The notes beneath the pieces were generated by a model, which worked only from the letters and a program-made list of their open reading frames with translations, had not been told where the DNA came from and did not search any database. From positions 1 to 64,000 of the forward strand of contig NZ_JBHTBW010000047.1 in NCBI RefSeq assembly GCF_042665195.1: 64,000 nt of DNA, written 5' to 3'. The DNA comes from Laceyella putida. Lineage in GTDB: Bacteria > Bacillota > Bacilli > Thermoactinomycetales > Thermoactinomycetaceae. Made by a program: the position numbers and the translations under genes. Shown here piece by piece: positions 16,777 through 25,792 of the stretch (position 1 is its first letter; each line of letters opens with the position of its first letter).

Positions 16777-18125
16777 GCTCCTTCTCCCCTTCCGTTCCCG
16801 GGCGAAGCCATGTTTTCCAGTTCTGCTTCTGCGGGTTGATTCGTAAAGAGACGATTGAGAACGGTTAAGGCGACGACCGTCAGGATCAGGTACAGGATAG
16901 AAAACATGATCGTCATCATCGCCACACTGTCGGATGTGGTCGCTGCTTTATCCACACGCATGATTCCCGTGACAATCCAAGGCAACCTGCCGACTTCGGC
17001 AAAGATCCAACCGCATTCGATGGCGATAAACGAGAGGGGGCCGCCGAGGAAAATCCCGCGCATGAGCCATTTGTTCCATTCCTGCCCTTTCTTCCTCCAC
17101 CACAGGAACAGGAAGAGGGCCGCGATAAAGGCCAAATAGATGCCGATGGCCACCATGATGTCAAAGAGGTAATGGATATACAGCGGAGGCTGGTTCTCTT
17201 GCGGGATATCGTTTAACCCGATCACCTCTGTTTTTGGCGAATTGCCCGCCAGAATGCTAAGGGCATAAGGAATTTGAATTGCATATTTCACTTCTTTTGT
17301 TTCTTTGTCCAGTACTCCACCAAAATAGAGCGGCGCTGCCGATTGCGTCTCAAAGTGCCATTCGGCGGCGGCCAACTTGGCAGGTTGGTGTTTGGCCAAG
17401 AATTTGCCTGAGATGTCGCCTGCGATGAACGTGAGCAGTGCAAAGATAAGTCCGGCAATCATGGTCAGTCGCAGTGCTTTTTTGTAGTATGCGTGCGTTT
17501 TGCCCCGCAAGAGGTGGTATGCCGCAATGGCCGCCAACAAGAAGCCGCTGGTTAGATAAGCGGATGAGACGACGTGGGCGACTTTGGATGGCGTGGCCGG
17601 GTTTAACATCGCCGCAATAGGGTCGATGTCGGTTAATTTGCCGTCAGCTGCGATGGTAAAACCGGCCGGGGTGTTCATGAATGCGTTAACCATGGTGATG
17701 AACACGGCGGACATGGTTGATCCGATGATAATGGGAATGGAAGTCAGCCAATGGGTAATCGGATTTTTAAAACGGTCCCATGTGTACAAATAGATACCTA
17801 GGAAGATGGCTTCAAAGAAGAACGCAAACGTCTCCATAAACAGAGGCAAGCTGATGATGTTTCCAGCCAATTGCATAAATTTGGGCCAAAGCAGGGAAAG
17901 CATGATCCCGATACACGTTCCCGTTACGACTCCGACGGCAACCGTGATGACAAAGCCGCGTGTCCATCTCCGCGCGAGAAGGATATAATGGGGATCTTTG
18001 TTGCGGATACCCCAAAACTCGGCAAGGGAGATGAAAACAGGTACGCCCACACCAATGGTCGCCCAGATGATATGGAACGCCAAGGTCGTTTCAGTAAGAA
18101 CGCGACTCCAAAATACTGAATCCAT
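16773..18125 (-). CDS. cydA: Cytochrome bd-type quinol oxidase subunit I
   Basis: 450 residues from the ATG at 18125, chosen for AGGAAGTGA before it; longer frames upstream are AT-rich and not protein-like. Heme b ligands are visible: His18 (LAFHIIW), His184 (KVAHVVSSAY) and Met324 (FDIMVA); the acidic pair Glu98 and Glu105 lines the proton path. The Q-loop (about 245-310) is short, as in the Firmicute type. The usual GRQPW signature reads GRLPW (379-383). Confidence 0.94.
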   Translation of the reverse strand: MDSVFWSRVLTETTLAFHIIWATIGVGVPVFISLAEFWGIRNKDPHYILLARRWTRGFVITVAVGVVTGTCIGIMLSLLWPKFMQLAGNIISLPLFMETFAFFFEAIFLGIYLYTWDRFKNPITHWLTSIPIIIGSTMSAVFITMVNAFMNTPAGFTIAADGKLTDIDPIAAMLNPATPSKVAHVVSSAYLTSGFLLAAIAAYHLLRGKTHAYYKKALRLTMIAGLIFALLTFIAGDISGKFLAKHQPAKLAAAEWHFETQSAAPLYFGGVLDKETKEVKYAIQIPYALSILAGNSPKTEVIGLNDIPQENQPPLYIHYLFDIMVAIGIYLAFIAALFLFLWWRKKGQEWNKWLMRGIFLGGPLSFIAIECGWIFAEVGRLPWIVTGIMRVDKAATTSDSVAMMTIMFSILYLILTVVALTVLNRLFTNQPAEAELENMASPGNGRGEGA

Positions 18126-18246
18126 CCAATCACTTCCTATTTCATCTTTTTCTCTTTTATCATACTTTGAGCCATTCACTTTGAACACTATTTCACTAAC
18201 TTTGACAAGAAAACTCAACAATTTAACTTTACGCTTTTGATATATA

Positions 18247-18262
18247 TGTTCAATATTGAACA
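18247..18262. promoter_or_regulatory. 16-bp perfect palindrome between cydA and the VanW gene
   Basis: TGTTCAATATTGAACA reads the same on both strands. It lies in the 200-base divergent region. It is not the Rex site pattern TTGTGAA-N4-TTCACAA expected for cyd control. Operator of an unknown regulator is the simplest reading. Confidence 0.45.
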
Positions 18263-18327
18263 AATAGACGCCGGGTCATAGCGACAAGTGATTTGACGCA
18301 GACTAAACGGTAAAAGGGGGGAGCGCG

Positions 18328-19308
18328 GTGACGAGAAAGAAAACTTGTTTTATTTTTTTGTTGACCACGGTAGTCCTGTTAGCTTCATTCTTGCGGCCCA
18401 ACCTGACCTTGGGGTTTCCCAAGTATCCGCGAGTCGAAGCAAAAAGCGTTCAACCTTTTGTGCCGACCATGGTTTTGACTTATGAAGGCAAACAATGGGT
18501 GTTTTATTTAAATGAAATCGGGTTTGATGGAATTGATCCCACCACACTGAACCAAGAAAGAGCGATGGAGTGGATTGTCAGAACCCTTGAACACGAACTG
18601 AATCGTCCCGCACGGTCCGCTTACTACCGGGACCGTCGGATTGTGCCGCACCAGGACGGACGGGAGGTCGACAGGGAGCAGATCAAAGAATGGCTGAACC
18701 AGATTCATGAGGTCATGGGCCAACCGCTCGAAGTGCCGCTCAACTGGATTAAGCCTTCGTTGACCACAGAAAAACTGCAACATTTGAAGGAAAAACGCAT
18801 AGGCACTTATACCACTTACTATAATCATCGCAACGCGAACCGTTCGCACAATATCCATTTGTCCGTTCAAGCCATTGACCATAAAGTCTTGTTGCCCGGC
18901 GAAGTGTTTTCATTTAACCGGACAGTCGGACCACGGTCATTGGGCAAAGGGTATCGCCGCGCCCGCATCATCGTGAAAGGAGAGTATAGTGAAGGAATCG
19001 GCGGCGGGATTTGCCAAACCTCCTCAACTCTATACAACAGTGTGGATAAAGCGGGTCTGCGGATCGTGGAACGCCAAACGCACAGTAAACACGTATCGTA
19101 CGTCCCGCGCAATCGGGACGCCACCGTTTCCTGGGGCGGTCCCGACTTTAAGTTTCAAAACCAGTTGAACGAACCGATTCTGATTGTGGCCAAGGCAAAG
19201 TACGGACGGTTAACCATCTCGGTATATGGGCCGGAAGAGATTCAGACCGTTCCCCGCAAGGTTCCGACCGCACCAAAAGAAACAGCCCAATTAGAGGTGG
19301 AGGAATAA
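18328..19308 (+). CDS. VanW family protein (YoaR-like)
   Basis: 326 residues, GTG start after AAAAGGGGGG. An N-terminal signal or membrane segment at about 6-28, then a YoaR-like region (50-160) and the VanW domain (about 170-300) with LPGEVFSFNRTVGPR and the conserved GIGGGICQTSSTLYN. Exported and probably cell-wall associated. VanW proteins are widespread in Firmicutes and are not evidence of vancomycin resistance by themselves. Function unknown. Confidence 0.88.
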   Translation: MTRKKTCFIFLLTTVVLLASFLRPNLTLGFPKYPRVEAKSVQPFVPTMVLTYEGKQWVFYLNEIGFDGIDPTTLNQERAMEWIVRTLEHELNRPARSAYYRDRRIVPHQDGREVDREQIKEWLNQIHEVMGQPLEVPLNWIKPSLTTEKLQHLKEKRIGTYTTYYNHRNANRSHNIHLSVQAIDHKVLLPGEVFSFNRTVGPRSLGKGYRRARIIVKGEYSEGIGGGICQTSSTLYNSVDKAGLRIVERQTHSKHVSYVPRNRDATVSWGGPDFKFQNQLNEPILIVAKAKYGRLTISVYGPEEIQTVPRKVPTAPKETAQLEVEE

Positions 19309-19414
19309 ATTGTCAAGAACGGTCATAAACCAGATACCGTGGGCATAAATCTCATAAAAAATGGGTGAATCTATGACAATCCAGGAAGAATCATAGATAA
19401 GGAGGAAAACATCT

Positions 19415-19422
19415 GCTATAAT
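19415..19422 (+). promoter_or_regulatory. Extended -10 promoter of the G5/3D lipoprotein gene
   Basis: TGCTATAAT (the -10 box proper is 19417-19422) fits the extended -10 type, with no good -35 box. It lies about 40 bases before the start codon. Confidence 0.5.
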
Positions 19423-19462
19423 TGGAATCATTGTTTAGGCTAAAATCAGAAGGAGGGTGTTG

Positions 19463-20440
19463 ATGAAGAAATTCCTTCTAACAAGCCTTGCGATGTTTTT
19501 TATCCTGCTCACGGGTTGTTCTGGTTCCTCGCAAACTGTGAAAATTACTTTCAGTGATCAAGATAAAGCGTTGCAGTTTGAACGCTCCAATGATACGTTG
19601 GCAGAAGCGTTGGAAGGCCAAGGATATGATATTGCCGAGCTGAAACAGCGTTACCAGCCCAGTATCGGTTGGGATCAAAAAATGGAAGGCCATAGTGAGA
19701 TTGAATTGAAATGCAAATGCAAAGTCTCCCTCAAAGTGGCGGGGAGTGACCTTGGCACTTTTGAATCCTTGCAACCGACTGTAGGCGAGGTTTTGAAAGA
19801 GAAAAAGGTTGCCTTGACCGAGTGGGATGAAGTCAATATGCCACTGGATAAGAAAGTCGTGAACGGAACCAACATCGTGGTGGATCGCATTGAGCAAAGG
19901 CTACAGAAAAAAGTAGAGGAAGTCCCATTTAACACCAAAGAGGAAAAGACAGACAAACTGGCGGACGGCAAAAAAGAAGTGGAAAAAGAAGGGAAGGAAG
20001 GGAAAAAGATTTTCGAAGTCCTTCTCGTCTACAAAAATGGAAAGCCAGTGCTGGAAAACGGAAAGCCTAAAGCAACGCAAAGACTTGTAAAAACAATCGA
20101 ACCTGTTGATAAAATAGTAAAAATTGGAACGAATAAGGAATTGGCGAAAAAAGACGATGTAGACTTAACGGCAGCAGGAACGCTGACGGTAGAGGCAACG
20201 GGTTACACCCATACGGGCAGCCGCACCGCAACAGGCACCTATCCCAAACGGGGAACCATTGCCGTGGATCCCGACGTGATTCCGCTTGGCACCAAACTGT
20301 ATATCCCCGGATATGGTTATGGTGTTGCTGAAGACACGGGAGGGGCCGTTAACGGCAAAATCATCGACCTCTTCTTTGAAACGCGCGCTGAATGCATTAA
20401 ATGGGGCCGTCGCACAGTAACAATCAAGATTTTAAAATAA
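19463..20440 (+). CDS. Lipoprotein with DUF348, G5 and 3D domains (YabE-like cell-wall enzyme)
   Basis: 325 residues. Signal peptide with lipobox LLTGC (Cys about 19). Then two DUF348-like repeats (about 25-75 and 80-130), a charged linker rich in Lys and Glu (140-175), a G5 domain, and a C-terminal 3D domain (about 240-325) with its catalytic aspartates in AVDPDVIPLGTKLYI, AEDTGG and IDLFF. The architecture is that of YabE and YuiC-type stationary-phase muralytic transglycosylases. AAGGAGGG sets the ATG at 19463. Confidence 0.9.
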   Translation: MKKFLLTSLAMFFILLTGCSGSSQTVKITFSDQDKALQFERSNDTLAEALEGQGYDIAELKQRYQPSIGWDQKMEGHSEIELKCKCKVSLKVAGSDLGTFESLQPTVGEVLKEKKVALTEWDEVNMPLDKKVVNGTNIVVDRIEQRLQKKVEEVPFNTKEEKTDKLADGKKEVEKEGKEGKKIFEVLLVYKNGKPVLENGKPKATQRLVKTIEPVDKIVKIGTNKELAKKDDVDLTAAGTLTVEATGYTHTGSRTATGTYPKRGTIAVDPDVIPLGTKLYIPGYGYGVAEDTGGAVNGKIIDLFFETRAECIKWGRRTVTIKILK

Positions 20441-20445
20441 GTGAA

Positions 20446-20490
20446 AAAAAATGCCTGCAATGAGTTTTCATTGCAGGTATTTTTTATTTT
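20446..20490 (+). terminator. Intrinsic terminator after the 3D lipoprotein gene
   Basis: AAAATGCCTGCAATGA pairs with TCATTGCAGGTATTTT around GTTT, followed by TTATTTT. Confidence 0.9.
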
Positions 20491-20697
20491 GACAGGGAAT
20501 CATTAATAAGAATCTTCCGCCACTCCCTTAATCTCTCAGCAAGGTCTTCAATACAACATCCATTTCTTCCATCACTCTATAAAACTTTCTTTAAAAGAGC
20601 GTTTTAAATCGATAAAATGGAGGTATAGGTAATCAAAATAAACTGATTGCTGGGTAAAAAAGGGGATGTGTCAACTGGGTTTTTGTGGGAAAACTCT

Positions 20698-20726
20698 TTG
20701 TCATATCCAAATCTTTCATATATACT
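20698..20726 (+). promoter_or_regulatory. Sigma-A promoter of the SEC-C gene
   Basis: TTGTCA (20698-20703), a 17-base spacer and TATACT (20721-20726). The remaining 200 bases upstream back to the previous terminator hold no supported gene. Confidence 0.7.
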
Positions 20727-20760
20727 TAATGGCAAGGAAACTAGCATCCGAGGTGTGAGT

Positions 20761-22194
20761 ATGGTAGGTCGGAATGAACCTTGCCCATGTGGCAGTGGGA
20801 AGAAGTATAAGAAATGTTGTGAGAGAGTTGTAGCGCTTGTTTCAGTGGAAAAAGCCAGAACTGAAAGAGAAAGTCGCTTAAAACATGACCTGCTGGTTGA
20901 TTTGCAACATTGGTTTACAGGGCGGATATCACCTGAGATGCAAAAGGAATGGGCACAACGTTTTAAAGAACTCATGCAATTGCCTTTAGATCAGCCGATT
21001 CCCCAAGAATACTCCACTTATTTTCGTTTCTGGCTCCTTTTTGATGCACCTTGTTTAAACCGCCGGCGACCGGTAGAGGTTTGGTTATCTACCATTCGCA
21101 ATGCCCCGCATAAGGAACGTTTGGCTCGCAATATGAGCGAGTCAATGTTTGCCTGCTATGAAATTTCACAGATCAACGAAGACACCATGACCCTCACAGC
21201 CTTAGATACCAGGAAGCAAATTCAAGTGATAAAAGGGGAATCCATTCCCAGGGAAAAACTTGTTTTTACCCGATTGCTTCGTGTTGGTCAACGATATGAA
21301 TTCTTTGGCCCTTATACATCTTTTGTGCATGAGATGAGAGGGGAGATACTCGTGCAACTTGAGAAATACAATCATCTAGAAGAAGATCGTCAAGAATACA
21401 ATGCCTGGGAAAATGGTTGGAAAGTATTTGGTTGGTCTATTAAACGAACAGAAGAGGTTGAACCAGTGATGGTGTCTGCGCCGGCGATGACTGAATCCAT
21501 GGTGGAGGCGGCTTTTTGGCCTGTCGTGGAGCCAAAGGAAGAGGAGTTGCCTTTGCGCGTAATGCAGCATTTGGAACAGTTTTACATGAACCATGTGGCT
21601 TCATTGCAAAAAGGGACGCAAAATCTGTACAGCCGTTCTTTGGAATCGTTGTATAAGTACTTATCCATGCGTTTTGGGCAATCGTTTGACTGGTCGATGC
21701 TGGATGAGGAAGTGATGTTTCATTTTTTAAGCGTATGGTACTTGGATCATGGCAAAGTGAGTGTGCCGGGCTCCAAAATCTTCCTCAACACCTTGAAGTA
21801 TCTTTTCCGTTGGCTGGAGGAAGAAGGGATCAGCGATGTGTACCAAACGTATAAAAGGGTGTATGCGTCCCTTATTCGCACGTTGCCTGTCGCGGTTGAA
21901 GCGAAAAAATGGATGAAGGAGAATGGCATTAAACCCGATTACCAAAACAATGATCAAAATGAGCCGGCGCATATGGTGATGTTGGCCTTCTCGTCAACCG
22001 GCCCCGTTCTTTTGATCGAAGACAAGTGGATGCCCGTTCATCTTCTTGGTGTCCCCACCATGTGGAGCGAGCACCGCTTCTGGGTGCACGGCACCGTCCA
22101 AATGGAACCATCCGGCTGTTATTTCACACGAATCGATGGGCTTTATCCGATCGTATCGTTGGATAAACAATTAAAAGTGTTAGGCCATAAATGA
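20761..22194 (+). CDS. SEC-C motif protein with a recombinase-like helical domain, unknown function
   Basis: 477 residues, start ATG 20761 after GAGGTG. A SEC-C zinc motif sits at the very N-terminus (NEPCPCGSGKKYKKCC; cysteines 8, 10, 19, 20), whereas in SecA it is C-terminal. A middle region (about 100-230) is unassigned. Residues about 265-370 look like the SAM-like core-binding domain of tyrosine recombinases (YSRSLESLYKYLSMRFG, then FLNTLKYLFRWLEEEG), but no catalytic domain follows. The C-terminal 90 residues are unassigned. Single-gene unit. Confidence 0.72.
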   Translation: MVGRNEPCPCGSGKKYKKCCERVVALVSVEKARTERESRLKHDLLVDLQHWFTGRISPEMQKEWAQRFKELMQLPLDQPIPQEYSTYFRFWLLFDAPCLNRRRPVEVWLSTIRNAPHKERLARNMSESMFACYEISQINEDTMTLTALDTRKQIQVIKGESIPREKLVFTRLLRVGQRYEFFGPYTSFVHEMRGEILVQLEKYNHLEEDRQEYNAWENGWKVFGWSIKRTEEVEPVMVSAPAMTESMVEAAFWPVVEPKEEELPLRVMQHLEQFYMNHVASLQKGTQNLYSRSLESLYKYLSMRFGQSFDWSMLDEEVMFHFLSVWYLDHGKVSVPGSKIFLNTLKYLFRWLEEEGISDVYQTYKRVYASLIRTLPVAVEAKKWMKENGIKPDYQNNDQNEPAHMVMLAFSSTGPVLLIEDKWMPVHLLGVPTMWSEHRFWVHGTVQMEPSGCYFTRIDGLYPIVSLDKQLKVLGHK

Positions 22195-22237
22195 TAAGGT
22201 AGCCATGCTGCTCGTGTGCATAGGCTACCTTATTTTT
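22194..22237 (+). terminator. Intrinsic terminator after the SEC-C gene
   Basis: ATAAGGTAGCC (22194-22204) pairs with GGCTACCTTAT (22223-22233), followed by TTTTT. Confidence 0.9.
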
Positions 22238-22299
22238 GCATGAACCTCCGCGTCTGTTGGGATACTAACGATACACTCAACGTAAAGGGGGCTCTTCGC

Positions 22300-22605
22300 A
22301 TGTTCCGCTTCTTGCGTTCTGGCAACATGTTCAAAAAGATGATGAATGAAGTTGCGAAAGAACTTGGGATGAAACAAAACGCCCGCGGCAAAGGCGATCA
22401 AGACATTACCAAGATCGCGCAAGAGTTCAGCAAGGAATTGGGCTTGACAGGAACGGATTCCCAAGCGGGCAAGAAAGACTTGGTTAAAGAAGTGATGAAC
22501 GAAGCCGGAAAAGAGCTAGGGATTACCGAGAATACAACAAAAACCAATGTAAACCCAAAGCAATTGGCCAAACGGATAACGGAAGAGATTCAAGAGCGCA
22601 AATAA
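22300..22605 (+). CDS. Small lysine-rich repeat protein, unknown
   Basis: 101 residues, ATG 22300 after TAAAGGGGG. Not recognised. The sequence has three spaced copies of a unit ending in KELG: NEVAKELGM, QEFSKELGL and NEAGKELGI, the first and last preceded by MMNE or VMNE. It is highly charged and without membrane segments. The repeats faintly resemble the helices of alpha/beta spore proteins (SASP), but the GPR cleavage motif and size do not fit, so I do not call it one. Confidence 0.65.
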   Translation: MFRFLRSGNMFKKMMNEVAKELGMKQNARGKGDQDITKIAQEFSKELGLTGTDSQAGKKDLVKEVMNEAGKELGITENTTKTNVNPKQLAKRITEEIQERK

Positions 22606-22618
22606 CACACGTTGAGTG

Positions 22619-22655
22619 AAACGAGCACCCTCTTACAAGGGTGCTCGTTTAATTA
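22619..22655 (+). terminator. Intrinsic terminator after the repeat-protein gene
   Basis: A perfect 12-bp stem (22619-22630 with 22639-22650). Only a short AT-rich tail follows. Confidence 0.75.
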
Positions 22656-22981
22656 TTTCAAGTATGAAGCGATTTCTTCTAATTTGTCATAGATATCCAT
22701 AATGACCTCTTCAGGGATCACCGGTTTGGCCCGATGATACTGGAGATGTGTTTCCGGTTGAATCGTGGGCTGTTTGAGGCCGAGTGTCACTGTGTTCTGG
22801 GTCTGTATTGCTTGGTTGGAAGGGAGAGACGATAAACTTGTCCAGAGACAAAATCTTTCATTTGCAACTGATAGACGGGCGCATGGGGACGAAAACGACG
22901 AAAACCTTGCATCTGCATTATCTTGTCCATTTGTTCATAAGTCGCGTCCACGTTTGAAAGCGTTTTCAATCACGATGGCAT
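22653..22981 (-). pseudogene. Decayed YugN-like gene
   Basis: On the minus strand, AAGGAGAGG (complement of 22987-22995) precedes ATG 22981, but the fourth codon is TGA. Downstream, the frame TLSNVDATYEQMDKIM..YRLSLPTKQYRPRTQ runs to a stop at 22787-22789, and the continuation TLGLKQPTIQ..IYDKLEEIASYLK lies in a different frame ending at 22653. The joined product (about 108 residues) resembles the YugN-like family. So there is one nonsense and one frameshift lesion; both reading errors and true decay could explain them. Confidence 0.5.
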
Positions 22982-23174
22982 ATAAACCTCTCCTTGCCGT
23001 AGTAAATGGTTCATCACCCTTGTCTGGGGTATCATCATCATCTTTTTGATCAATCCGCAGAGAATTAAGGTAAAATCATGAGGAGAGGATGATTGACTGC
23101 TGACTGACGCATATTCAAGGATAAGGGTGGTCAAAGTAGAGAAGATGAAGCGATATAAACGGGGAGGAATGAAC

Positions 23175-23996
23175 ATGGGACGTGTGGATCTTCACGTGCA
23201 TACAACGGGGTCAGATGGATTGTTATCTCCGACTGAAGTGGTGCGATTGGCTAAACAGGCGGGACTGTCGGGCCTGGCGATCACCGATCATGATTCCGTC
23301 AGTGGGGTGGAAGAGGCGCTCACCGCGGGTCGTGAATGGGGCGTCCATGTGGTGCCGGGCGTGGAACTCAGCACGTTATGGCAAGGCAGAGAGATTCACA
23401 TGTTGGGATTGAATGTGGATTTCCGCGACAGGGCTTTGCAAGAGAAACTAAAGCGGCAGCGCGATGTGCGACAACAGCGAAACCGCATGATGATTGAGAA
23501 ATTAAATGAGTTGGGTATTCAGATGACATTGGAAGATGTCATGGCGAAGAAAAAAGGGGAGGGCCCAGCCGATAACGTGGGACGTCCCCATATCGCGGAG
23601 GTGTTGATCGAAAAAGGGGTTGTGCGGTCGATGAACGAAGCTTTTGACCGTTATTTGGGGAAGGAAGGCAAGGCGTATGTGACCCCGATGCGCATCTCTC
23701 CGATGGAAGCCATCCAATTGATTCACCAAAGCAAAGGAAAGGCTGTCATCGCTCATCCAGGCTTATATGGGCAAGACGACCTGATTCCTTTTTTGGTGGA
23801 TAACGGGTTGGATGGGATTGAAGTGAATCATCCGGACCACACGGACGAGGCCAAACAGAGGTATAGCAAGATGGCGGAAGAATTTGGCTTGCTTATGACC
23901 GCCGGGTCAGACTTCCATGGGGAACGGCACGGTTCAATGTATCATGCGCCACTTGGCACTTGCACTGTCGATGAGCAAATTTTGGCGAAGCTATAG
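23175..23996 (+). CDS. PHP-domain phosphoesterase (YciV/RNase AM-like)
   Basis: 273 residues, ATG 23175 placed by GGGGAGG at 23161-23167. The PHP metal site is seen in DLHVHTTGSDG (5-15), ITDHDSV, GVELST, a lower AHPGLYG, and the closing SDFHGE. The relatives include 3',5'-nucleoside bisphosphate phosphatase and 5'-3' exonuclease RNase AM of E. coli, acting on short RNA ends and pAp. Monocistronic; exact substrate not proven. Confidence 0.88.
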   Translation: MGRVDLHVHTTGSDGLLSPTEVVRLAKQAGLSGLAITDHDSVSGVEEALTAGREWGVHVVPGVELSTLWQGREIHMLGLNVDFRDRALQEKLKRQRDVRQQRNRMMIEKLNELGIQMTLEDVMAKKKGEGPADNVGRPHIAEVLIEKGVVRSMNEAFDRYLGKEGKAYVTPMRISPMEAIQLIHQSKGKAVIAHPGLYGQDDLIPFLVDNGLDGIEVNHPDHTDEAKQRYSKMAEEFGLLMTAGSDFHGERHGSMYHAPLGTCTVDEQILAKL

Positions 23997-24378
23997 CGCC
24001 ATTCCATGTTCATCATCAAATGGCTCACCCGTTGACGTCTGCCCGACTGCCGATTGAGCGGAACATGGGACTGGCGGTGAATGGCGTGGGCCGCTTTTTG
24101 TTTCGCGCGGGCTTGCGCCGTCCTTCATCGGTATGTGTAGAAGCTATTTCAAAACCAAATTTGGCTGGAGAAATGGTATTCCCATTCGCTTCACTTGGCC
24201 ATCGGCGCTCATCGGGAAAAGGTTTTTCCGCTCATCAACGACGTTTGAAATAAGTTGTAGTCTTGAAGCGCTGCTACCCATGTAAACACTTCGCGCGAAC
24301 GGATAAAGCGTTTTCTATTTTCACTGCGGTCTGGGCGATGTCGCACGGCGACAGCCGTAAACATGCTCCCGCGCTTTG
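23997..24378. other. Gene-free interval
   Basis: About 380 bases. A plus-strand frame at 24020-24253 has no ribosome site and no protein-like composition. A stretch around 24165-24250 can be read as short protein-like fragments in more than one frame, each cut by stops, perhaps a gene relic. No promoter or RNA gene was recognised. Confidence 0.4.
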
Positions 24379-24888
24379 TCATTTATTCAACAAAAATGTT
24401 TGATAGATGCTCCAGGAGCCGTTCTCCAGTTGGTACATGAGATGAAATCGGTCAATTTTCGTTTCCAATTCAAACTGTCTTAAACGCAGTGTGCCGTACA
24501 CATCATGAAGCTCTTCTTCCGACATTTTTTGTCCAATGGTGAGATGGGGAATATAGTCATAAGGTAACTCAGTTGGGTCAAAGGAGGCATTGATTTGACT
24601 GTGCAATGTCTTAAGTGGCTCGCTGTCTTTGATCGCCAGATAGATCGTATTGCTGGTGGGATGGAAATGGCTCACTTTATGAAAGCGAATGGTAAACGGC
24701 TTGTTTTGTTTGGCGATCTCTTCCAACCGTTTCGTGGCGTCTTCCAATCGATCATCGGAGAGCTCAAACTTTTCTTTTAATGTAATATGGGGAGGAATCA
24801 GGCTATAATGCGGGTCATACCGCTTTCTATAGGAATTGACAAGGTCTTGAATATGTTTTTGTGGAAAAACTGCAATGCCATAATGCAT
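24379..24888 (-). CDS. 2H phosphoesterase, YjcG family
   Basis: 169 residues, minus strand. Two HxT motifs of the 2H (2'-5' RNA ligase-like) fold are present: HITL at residues 34-37 and HLTI at 115-118. Length and sequence match the YjcG family of Bacillales. Such enzymes open cyclic 2',3'-phosphates or 2',5' bonds; the substrate is not known. Single gene, ATG after AGGGAGG. Confidence 0.88.
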   Translation of the reverse strand: MHYGIAVFPQKHIQDLVNSYRKRYDPHYSLIPPHITLKEKFELSDDRLEDATKRLEEIAKQNKPFTIRFHKVSHFHPTSNTIYLAIKDSEPLKTLHSQINASFDPTELPYDYIPHLTIGQKMSEEELHDVYGTLRLRQFELETKIDRFHLMYQLENGSWSIYQTFLLNK

Positions 24889-25011
24889 AACGCATTCCCT
24901 CCTTGGTAGTGGCAGAAAAATGGCGCATTTCTTTTATTATATCTTTAATTTTTCTTTTACGCATCTTTTACCAAAGTGGATTGTGGTAAGATGGCTTTGG
25001 GAGGGAGACAG

Positions 25012-25539
25012 ATGAGAAGAGTACACAGCAGTGAAGTGAAACAAGCGGTGATGGAGAGCCTGAAAGATCGCGGTGTCAGCATCGAAGCGATCGCTGAGAT
25101 CGTCTACGAAATGCAAATCCCTTACAATCCCGGTTTGACCATGGAGCAGTGCGTGGAAAGCGTGTTGGCGGTGTTGAACAAACGGGAGTTGCAGCACGCG
25201 ATTTTGGTTGGGGTGGAATTGGATCGGTTGGCTGAGAAAAACATGTTGTCCGAACCGCTCTTATCCCTTGTTAAAGAGGATGAAGGATTATTTGGATGCG
25301 ATGAAACCTTGGCCTTGGGCTCTGTTTTGGGATATGGCAGCATTGCCGTCACCACCTTTGGACATTTGGATAAGCATAAGATCGGCCTCATCCGTGAGTT
25401 GGATACCAAAAAAGGCGGACCTGTTCAAACGTTTATGGATGATCTGGTGGCCAGTGTCGCGGCGGCGGCTTCAGGACGCTTGGCCCACCGTTTGCGCGAT
25501 GAAGAAGAACAGGCCTTGGATAGGGAATTGAATCAATAA
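25012..25539 (+). CDS. Phosphatidylglycerophosphatase A family protein (YutG-like)
   Basis: 175 residues, ATG 25012 after GGGAGGG. The PgpA-like domain covers residues about 75-165, with GSIAVTTFGHLDKHKIG as the recognisable block. The N-terminal 65 residues are a helical extension. Unlike E. coli PgpA it has no clear membrane spans, as in B. subtilis YutG, so the phosphatase assignment is by family only. Confidence 0.82.
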   Translation: MRRVHSSEVKQAVMESLKDRGVSIEAIAEIVYEMQIPYNPGLTMEQCVESVLAVLNKRELQHAILVGVELDRLAEKNMLSEPLLSLVKEDEGLFGCDETLALGSVLGYGSIAVTTFGHLDKHKIGLIRELDTKKGGPVQTFMDDLVASVAAAASGRLAHRLRDEEEQALDRELNQ

Positions 25540-25551
25540 AGCAAAAATAAA

Positions 25552-25585
25552 ACAGCCGTTGTCAGGAAGACGTGACAACGGCTGT
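25552..25585. terminator. Strong hairpin after the yutG-like gene
   Basis: A perfect 13-bp stem (25552-25564 with 25573-25585). T-rich flank is on the minus strand side, not the plus side; it probably still ends or stabilises the plus transcript. Confidence 0.6.
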
Positions 25586-25792
25586 GCCATATAGCCGTGA
25601 GGAGGGAACAATGGACGGCTTTTGAAAAGGTCAAACCAGCAAGGTTGCTTGGTTGGTATATCTTATGCGGAGAATGGGAGCCCGCTCTAGACGAATGGAA
25701 AAATGTGCGCATATCCTGTAGCGGTCTCTTGCCCACCAATGGATGAAAAATGGAAAACGGTGAAAAATAAGGGATGGAAGGAGGAAGGCAAC

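Noticed and set aside
18328..19308. Vancomycin resistance determinant
   Set aside because: VanW-family proteins are common in Firmicutes and no vanHAX or vanRS genes are present.
22300..22605. Alpha/beta-type small acid-soluble spore protein
   Set aside because: The KELG repeats look only faintly similar; the germination-protease site and conserved blocks are absent.
24020..24253. Plus-strand frame of 77 codons after the PHP gene
   Set aside because: No ribosome site and low-quality composition; protein-like scraps in other frames are stopped early.
25611..25625. Four-codon frame MDGF with a strong ribosome site
   Set aside because: Too short to support as a gene; probably chance, or part of the leader of the next small gene.
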